From assembly GCA_030829765.1 (NCBI GenBank), contig JAUROO010000084.1, positions 1-17,004 of the forward strand: a DNA stretch of 17,004 nucleotides, written 5' to 3'. The DNA comes from Miltoncostaeales bacterium (GTDB taxonomy: Bacteria; Actinomycetota; Thermoleophilia; Miltoncostaeales; Miltoncostaeaceae). Below are positions 13,170 through 17,004 of the stretch, piece after piece (position 1 is the stretch's first letter; the number at the start of each line of letters is the position of its first letter). The translations under genes and the position numbers were made by a program. The notes below the pieces were generated by a model, which was given only the letters and a program-made list of their open reading frames with translations, was not told the DNA's origin and did not search any database.

Positions 13170-14051
13170 ATGAAGGCCAGGAACAAGCGCATCGCGGGGC
13201 TCGCCGCCGTCGGCATGCTCGTGGGAGGCGGGCTCGCAGGGGCCTTCGCCGCGACCGGGGGGCAGGACGACCCGGCCGGCGACCTGGCGAGTGCACTCTC
13301 GAACCGCACGGGTGACCAGGTGAGCGCCGCCGACGTCAAGGGGGCGTTCACGGACGTCCTCGAGCAGCGCCTGAAGGAGGACGTGGCATCCGGGCGCATC
13401 ACCCAGGCACAGGCCGATGAGATGTTGGCGCGCGCGGCGAGCGCGCCCCTTCCGGGCATGGGCCGCCACGGGGGTCCCGGTGGCCACCACGGCGGCGGCA
13501 TGCATGAGGTGGGCCAGGCCGTGCAGAAGCTGCTCGGCGTGAGCGAGCAGCAGATGCACGATGCCCGCGAGAAGGGCACCACGCTGGCGCAGCTGGCCGA
13601 GTCCAAGGGCGTCGGAAAGGCGGATCTGGTCGCGACGGTCGCACAGGCGATGAAGGCCTCCGACAGGGGCGCCAACCTGACCGATGCACAGGCAACCCAG
13701 AGGGCCACCGACATGGTGGATGGCAAGGGTGGCCCGCGGGGCGGCCACGGTCGCGGCCCGGGCGGCGGCGCCGTGAAGGACGCCCTCGTGAAGGCGCTGG
13801 GCGTCTCGGAGGATGCCCTGCGCACCGCACGCGAGGCGGGCAAGTCTCCGGCTGACGTGGCCAGGGAGAAGGGCGTGGATACCGCCGCGGTGGTGACCGC
13901 GGTGACCACGGCCCTGAACGCGCAGGGTGCCCCGCATGGCGGCGCGCAGAAGACCGATGCCGAGCTGAAGCAGATGGCGACGGACATCGTGAACGGCAAC
14001 GGCCCGGGTGGTCACGGCCGCGGCGGTCAGATGCCGCCGCAGGGTCCGTGA
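13170..14051 (+). CDS. Exported Gly/His-rich helical-repeat protein, unknown function
   Basis: A 293-residue protein. Signal peptide at 1-28 (IAGLAAVGMLVGGGLAGAFA). The mature part repeats: helical modules LGVSEQQMHDAREKG (residues 122-136) and LGVSEDALRTAREAG (210-224), each followed by (L/P)A-(Q/D)-(L/V)A-x-x-KGV and an Ala/Val helix; between them are modules beginning ITQAQADEM (77), LTDAQATQRATDMV (170) and KTDAELKQMATDIV (261). Each of these ends in a flexible Gly/His linker (GMGRHGGPGGHHGGGMHE, GGPRGGHGRGPGG, GPGGHGRGG). The His clusters could bind Cu, Ni or Zn. AGGAGG lies 6 bases before the ATG, the strongest ribosome site in the window. It precedes a two-component pair and is probably its target or sensor partner. 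Such modules occur in actinobacterial secreted proteins, but I know no function. Confidence 0.85.
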   Translation: MKARNKRIAGLAAVGMLVGGGLAGAFAATGGQDDPAGDLASALSNRTGDQVSAADVKGAFTDVLEQRLKEDVASGRITQAQADEMLARAASAPLPGMGRHGGPGGHHGGGMHEVGQAVQKLLGVSEQQMHDAREKGTTLAQLAESKGVGKADLVATVAQAMKASDRGANLTDAQATQRATDMVDGKGGPRGGHGRGPGGGAVKDALVKALGVSEDALRTAREAGKSPADVAREKGVDTAAVVTAVTTALNAQGAPHGGAQKTDAELKQMATDIVNGNGPGGHGRGGQMPPQGP

Positions 14052-14099
14052 CCATCGACCCGCACGCCACGCGCGAGGCCGACCGGCGTCGCGCGTGGC

Positions 14100-14312
14100 G
14101 TGAAGGCCGGGCTGGTGGGCCTGATCGTCGCGGGGATCGGCGTGCTCGCCGGCCTCGCGGCGGCGGGTGCCGATACGGGCGCGCGACGGGAGGCGACCAC
14201 CGATTCCCTGTGCCCCTCAAGGGTCATCGGCCTGTCGGTGCCCCGCATGCTGATCGGGCGCGGTGGCAGCGCGGCGCCCGACGCGCGCCGCGCCCGTGCG
14301 CCACACTCATGA
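14100..14312 (+). CDS. Possible small single-span membrane protein (maybe frameshifted N-terminus)
   Basis: A 70-residue frame starting at GTG: VKAGLVGLIVAGIGVLAG is a membrane span, followed by a hydrophilic tail ending RRARAPHS. About 90% of codons end in G or C, supporting coding. No ribosome site precedes it. However, a GTG at 14048, which overlaps the previous stop (GTGA), opens another frame whose first 17 codons (TIDPHATREADRRRAW) also look coding and then lose that bias exactly where this frame begins. A +1 shift near 14099 would join them into one 87-residue protein with a cytoplasmic head and one span. Either a separate small gene or one gene broken by a frameshift or sequence error. 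Confidence 0.4.
   Translation: MKAGLVGLIVAGIGVLAGLAAAGADTGARREATTDSLCPSRVIGLSVPRMLIGRGGSAAPDARRARAPHS
14302..14307 (+). promoter_or_regulatory. Possible -10 element of the response-regulator gene
   Basis: CACACT, 6 bases before the GTG at 14314. Weak match; the pair may instead be read from the upstream promoter. Confidence 0.25.
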
Positions 14313-14313
14313 C

Positions 14314-14994
14314 GTGAGGATCCTGGTCGCCGACGATGAGGAGGCCGTCCGTGCTGCCGTGCGGCGGGCCCTGACCCTCGCGGGCTACGAGGTGGAGCTC
14401 GCATCGGATGGCGACGAGGCGCTGGCGATGCTGGCCGAGCGCGCCCCGGACGCCGTGCTCCTCGACGTGATGATGCCCGGGGTGGACGGCATCGAGGTGT
14501 GTCGCCGCCTGCGCGCAGCCGGGGACGCCACGCCCGTCCTGATGCTCACGGCGCGTGACGCCGTAGGCGACCGGGTGGCGGGCCTGGACGCGGGCGCCGA
14601 CGACTACATGGTCAAGCCGTTCGCCCTGCAGGAACTGCTGGCGCGCCTCCGGGCGCTGCTGCGGCGGTCCGCATCGCAGAACGGCGATGACGCCAGCGCG
14701 CTGCGCTTCGACGACCTCACGCTCGATCTCGCCGGGCACGCCGCGGATCGCGGGGGGCGGGCGATCGAACTCACCCGCACCGAGTTCCAACTGCTCGAGC
14801 TGTTCATGCGCAATCCCCGGGTCGTCCTGACGCGCACGGTCATCCACGAACGGGTGTGGGGATACGACTTCGGCCCGGCGTCCAACTCGCTGGGCGTGTA
14901 CGTGGGGTACCTGCGGCGGAAGCTCGAGGAGAGCGGAGAGCCCCGGCTCATCCACACGGTTCGCGGCGTGGGCTACGTGCTGCGCGAGCAGTGA
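14314..14994 (+). CDS. OmpR/PhoB-family response regulator (MprA-like)
   Basis: A 226-residue two-domain regulator. The receiver is residues 1-117: acidic pair D8 D9 in LVADDEE, phosphoacceptor Asp51 in LLDVMMPG, Thr79 in LMLTARD, and Lys101 in MVKPF. The winged-helix DNA-binding domain is residues about 130-226: LTRTEFQLLELFMRNPRVVLTR, VWGYDF, and SLGVYVGYLRRKLE as recognition helix, ending TVRGVGYVLRE. The frame is open back to 14263, but the GTG at 14314 gives the family's standard VRILVADDEE start. It would be phosphorylated by the kinase that follows, whose start overlaps its stop (GTGA). Likely target: the 11-bp repeats at 13078-13110. Confidence 0.95.
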   Translation: MRILVADDEEAVRAAVRRALTLAGYEVELASDGDEALAMLAERAPDAVLLDVMMPGVDGIEVCRRLRAAGDATPVLMLTARDAVGDRVAGLDAGADDYMVKPFALQELLARLRALLRRSASQNGDDASALRFDDLTLDLAGHAADRGGRAIELTRTEFQLLELFMRNPRVVLTRTVIHERVWGYDFGPASNSLGVYVGYLRRKLEESGEPRLIHTVRGVGYVLREQ

Positions 14995-16400
14995 GCATCC
15001 GCCGCCGCATGGCGATCGCCGCCGCCGTGGCCGTTGCCGTGGCCGTGGCCGCGGCATCCCTGGCGAGCTACGTGGCGGTCCGGGCGCGACTGCTGGGGAG
15101 CGTGGATGCCTCGCTGCGCCAGCAGATGGAGAGGGTGCTGAGCGAAGGGGCGCGGGCGCTTCCCCCGCCCGGGGAGTTCCGGCGCGGAGGGCGCTTCGGG
15201 GGTCCACAGGTCTACTCGCAGATCGTCACCCCGGCGTCGGACCTGTCCGACGGGTCCGATCAGCGCCGCGTCCGCGACCGCCGCGGGCGCGCAGATGACG
15301 TGCGCCTGCCCGTGACCGCGCGCGATCGCGAGGTTGCGGCGGGGTCCGCGGAGGCCTACTTCTGGGATGCCGACATCCAGGGCGTGAGCCTGCGCGGCAT
15401 CACCGCCCCGGTCGCGACCGGCGTGGCCGTCGAGCTGGCACGACCGGTGGACGAGGTCCAGTCGGCCCTCAATGGCCTCGGGATCATCCTGCTCATCGTC
15501 ACCGGCGCGGGGGTCGCCGCCGGGGCGGGCCTCGGCTGGGTGGTGTCGGGCCGCGCGCTTCGTCCCGTCACGGCATTCACGGCCCGCACCGAGGAGCTGG
15601 CCGACGCGGATGACCTCTCGCGGCGGCTGCCCGTGGTGGGTGACGACGAGATCGCCCGCCTCGCCCGGGTGTTCAACGGCACCCTCGACAAGCTCGAGTC
15701 GTCAGCCGAGGCGCAGCGACGCCTGGTGGCGGACGCCTCGCATGAGCTCCGCACCCCGCTGGCATCGCTGCGGGCGAACATCGAGGTGCTGCAGCAGCCC
15801 GGGGACCTTCCGCCCGGGGACCACGCGGAACTGCTGCGGGACGTCGTGGAGCAGACCGATGAGCTCTCTGCCCTGGTGACCGACATCGTGCGGGCGGGAG
15901 AGACCACCGTGCGCGAGGACGAGGCGCAGGATGTGCGGCTCGATGAGATCGCCGGCGCCGCCATCGAGCGCCTGCGTCGCCAGCACCCCGGGGTGCTGGT
16001 GCTCGAGGACCTGGCCCCCCTGGTGGTGGACGGCGTGCCCGAGCGGCTCAACCGCCTTGTGGCGAACCTGCTCGACAACGCCGTGAAGTGGAACGTGGCG
16101 GGCGAGCCCATCGAGGTGACGCTGCGCGAGGGCGTGCTGACCGTGCGCGACCACGGACCCGGATTCCCCGAGAGCGACCTCCCCCATGTGTTCGAGCGCT
16201 TCTACCGGTCGTCAGGGGCCCGCGGCAAGCCGGGCTCCGGCCTGGGGCTGTCCATCGTGCACCAGGTGGCCCAGATGCATGGCGCATCGGTGACCGCCAG
16301 CAATGCCCCCGATGGCGGTGCCGTGCTCACGGTGGTATTCCCGGTCGGATCTACATCGCAGACACCATCCACCAGGCAAGACCGCCCACCAACAGCATGA
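14991..16400 (+). CDS. Membrane sensor histidine kinase (MprB-like)
   Basis: A 469-residue kinase. TM1 at about 7-27 (an alternating Ala/Val run), extracytoplasmic sensor at about 28-158 rich in Arg/Asp (DLSDGSDQRRVRDRRGRADD), TM2 at about 160-190 (LGIILLIVTGAGVAAGAGLGW), HAMP from RALRPVTAF, then HisKA with DASHELRTPLASLR (His251), and HATPase_c with N-box NLLDNAVKW (Asn363), D-x-G-x-G in DHGPGFP, VFERFYRS and GSGLGLSIV. It lacks an obvious PAS or periplasmic ligand-binding fold. GTG at 14991 overlaps the regulator's stop; ATG at 15009 is an alternative. The architecture and the sequence around TM2-HisKA resemble actinobacterial MprB. Its last 50 bases are overlapped antisense by a 22-residue microprotein gene. 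Confidence 0.94.
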   Translation: MSIRRRMAIAAAVAVAVAVAAASLASYVAVRARLLGSVDASLRQQMERVLSEGARALPPPGEFRRGGRFGGPQVYSQIVTPASDLSDGSDQRRVRDRRGRADDVRLPVTARDREVAAGSAEAYFWDADIQGVSLRGITAPVATGVAVELARPVDEVQSALNGLGIILLIVTGAGVAAGAGLGWVVSGRALRPVTAFTARTEELADADDLSRRLPVVGDDEIARLARVFNGTLDKLESSAEAQRRLVADASHELRTPLASLRANIEVLQQPGDLPPGDHAELLRDVVEQTDELSALVTDIVRAGETTVREDEAQDVRLDEIAGAAIERLRRQHPGVLVLEDLAPLVVDGVPERLNRLVANLLDNAVKWNVAGEPIEVTLREGVLTVRDHGPGFPESDLPHVFERFYRSSGARGKPGSGLGLSIVHQVAQMHGASVTASNAPDGGAVLTVVFPVGSTSQTPSTRQDRPPTA

Positions 16401-16419
16401 TGATGATTGCCGCGACCAT
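16351..16419 (-). CDS. 22-residue single-span membrane microprotein
   Basis: A 23-codon frame read directly from the minus strand. It begins MVAAIIIMLLVGGLAWW and ends VSAM, essentially one membrane helix. The ribosome site is strong: a run AGGGGGGAG (16425-16433) sits 5 bases before the ATG. The gene overlaps the convergent kinase 3' end by 50 bases, and no other gene explains the ribosome site. Tiny one-helix proteins such as KdpF or transporter small subunits act as membrane-complex stabilisers, but I see no specific similarity, and no partner transporter is adjacent on this strand. Coding is inferred from the Shine-Dalgarno and hydrophobicity; a chance ORF is not excluded. Confidence 0.5.
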   Translation of the reverse strand: MVAAIIIMLLVGGLAWWMVSAM

Positions 16420-16454
16420 GGTGACTCCCCCCTGTGTGAACCTGTGAACGTCGT

Positions 16455-16485
16455 TTCCCTACACAACGCGGCAGGTGTGAGGGAA
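16455..16485. repeat. Bulged hairpin upstream of the microprotein
   Basis: TTCCCTACAC (16455-16464) pairs with GTGT-G-AGGGAA (16475-16485), a 10-bp stem with one bulged G and a 10-base loop. No T-tract follows on either strand. It lies between the 85-residue gene and the microprotein, so it may be part of a leader or a weak terminator. Nearby, the minus strand carries GTTCACAG and GTTCACAC in tandem (16434-16449). The rest of the 141-base gap shows nothing I can name. Confidence 0.35.
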
Positions 16486-16560
16486 TGTGGGGCCAGATGT
16501 AAGAGTCCGACGGGGACGCGGCGAAACCCTCCGATCGGGTAGGCCGTGCGCTGCGCGCCC

Positions 16561-16818
16561 TCACCGCCCGGGGTCGCGCCCCCACGGGGAGAGCGCGAGC
16601 CAAGTGCCCAGCCCGACCACGGCGATGGCGGCCAGGTACAGCCAGTGCTTCGCGTACAGGGCCGTGGGCACGAAACACCCGCCGGTCTGCTGGGCCGGAC
16701 CCGACGGGGTGTCCACCATGGCGAACTGCGTGCAGCCCACGTCGGCAAGACCCATCACCACCAGCACCGCGGCGGCCAGAGCGGCGACGACGATGGTGAT
16801 GATTCCCCGGGGCCGCAT
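16561..16818 (-). CDS. Small membrane protein with two spans, unknown function
   Basis: An 85-residue protein with two helices: IITIVVAALAAAVLVVMGLA (about 6-25) and WLYLAAIAVVGLGTWLAL (about 61-78). The loop between contains two cysteines (GCTQF and GGCFVP), which could form a disulphide outside the cell. The ATG at 16818 is chosen because TAGCGT lies 7 bases upstream; a GTG at 16827 would lie within that hexamer. The C-terminus is short (SPWGRDPGR). Family not recognised. It lies just downstream of tRNA-Thr on the same strand, but with its own promoter candidate. Confidence 0.75.
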   Translation of the reverse strand: MRPRGIITIVVAALAAAVLVVMGLADVGCTQFAMVDTPSGPAQQTGGCFVPTALYAKHWLYLAAIAVVGLGTWLALSPWGRDPGR

Positions 16819-16825
16819 CGCCCGC

Positions 16826-16831
16826 ACGCTA
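16826..16831 (-). promoter_or_regulatory. Putative -10 element of the two-span membrane-protein gene
   Basis: TAGCGT on the minus strand, 7 bases before the ATG at 16818. It is followed by GCGGGCG, almost the same as at the second MFS gene. No Shine-Dalgarno. Confidence 0.4.
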
Positions 16832-16853
16832 CGTGACTCGGCGGCCCTGCTGA

Positions 16854-16927
16854 AGCCGGAGAGCGGATTCGAACCGCTGACCCCCTGTTTACAAGACAGG
16901 TGCTCTGACCAACTGAGCTACTCCGGC
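16854..16927 (-). tRNA. tRNA-Thr (anticodon UGU)
   Basis: A complete 74-base cloverleaf on the minus strand. The acceptor GCCGGAG pairs with CTCCGGC, the D-arm is GCTC-AGTTGGTCA-GAGC, and the anticodon stem-loop is CCTGT-CTTGTAA-ACAGG with anticodon TGT, reading ACA and probably other ACN threonine codons. The variable loop is GGGTC, and the T-arm is AGCGG-TTCGAAT-CCGCT. The discriminator base is U and the 3' CCA is not encoded. Confidence 0.96.
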
Positions 16928-16959
16928 GGGACCCGCCGCGCGGGCCGGGGGGATGATGC

Positions 16960-17004
16960 CTAGTCGACGACCTCGACGGGGATTCCGGCGTGCTTCTCGA
17001 CCTC
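16960..17004 (-). CDS. C-terminus of a protein of unknown identity (cut by window edge)
   Basis: The last 14 codons and the TAG stop of a minus-strand gene, reading EVEKHAGIPVEVVD. Most codons end in G or C. The helix-turn-strand ending resembles the end of many nucleotide-binding enzymes, but too little is visible to name it. The tRNA begins 32 bases downstream. Confidence 0.55.
   Translation of the reverse strand, partial: EVEKHAGIPVEVVD

Noticed and set aside
1..17004. Search for CRISPR arrays, insertion sequences, integrase or attachment sites, including at tRNA-Thr
   Set aside because: No regularly spaced repeats, transposase motifs or duplicated tRNA 3' end were found by eye within the window.

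Overview
The window is very GC-rich (about 70% by eye), with strong G/C preference at third codon positions and frequent GTG starts. A MutY with a winged-helix-like C-terminus instead of a Nudix-like domain, an MprA/MprB-like two-component pair, an APC permease fused to a universal-stress domain, and an exported PD40/Ig-like protein together suggest an actinobacterium. A Thermoleophilia/Solirubrobacterales-type lineage is my best guess; this is inference, as there is no rRNA or marker tree here. The region looks chromosomal. I see no insertion sequence, phage gene or CRISPR array.

Layout. 1-3285 is entirely minus strand. It holds a DNA-repair cluster (DEDDh exonuclease, MutY, Nudix hydrolase, a 57-residue charged protein), then a polytopic membrane protein with its own promoter and the start of a further gene that overlaps it by four bases. 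3345-7472 holds a MarR regulator (+), an exported Amidase_3 with an Ig-like tail (-), an exported PD40 beta-propeller protein (+) coupled to a small PH-like protein (+), and a VOC protein (-). 7571-13049 is all plus strand: an APC permease with a USP domain, an intrinsic terminator, a regulated promoter with a 16-bp perfect palindrome, two unrelated MFS exporters, and an SRPBCC protein. 13050-16400 is a signalling module: an exported Gly/His-rich repeat protein behind three 11-bp-spaced direct repeats, a small membrane ORF, an OmpR-type response regulator and its histidine kinase. 16351-17004 is minus strand: a 22-residue membrane microprotein not found by ordinary ORF length cut-offs, an 85-residue membrane protein, tRNA-Thr(UGU), and the C-terminus of another gene.

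How the parts may work together. Exonuclease, MutY and Nudix would form an oxidised-guanine repair unit: MutY removes A opposite 8-oxoG and the Nudix protein may clean the nucleotide pool. The regulator/kinase pair probably controls the Gly/His-rich envelope protein just upstream and possibly itself. The first MFS exporter has a textbook promoter and a LacI- or TetR-type operator, but no matching regulator lies in the window.

A recurring theme is start-site architecture. Many genes lack a Shine-Dalgarno sequence and instead carry a TANNNT-like -10 hexamer 6-8 bases before the start codon, as expected for leaderless mRNAs. Genes inside operons are joined by GTGA or ATGA four-base overlaps or by real Shine-Dalgarno sites.
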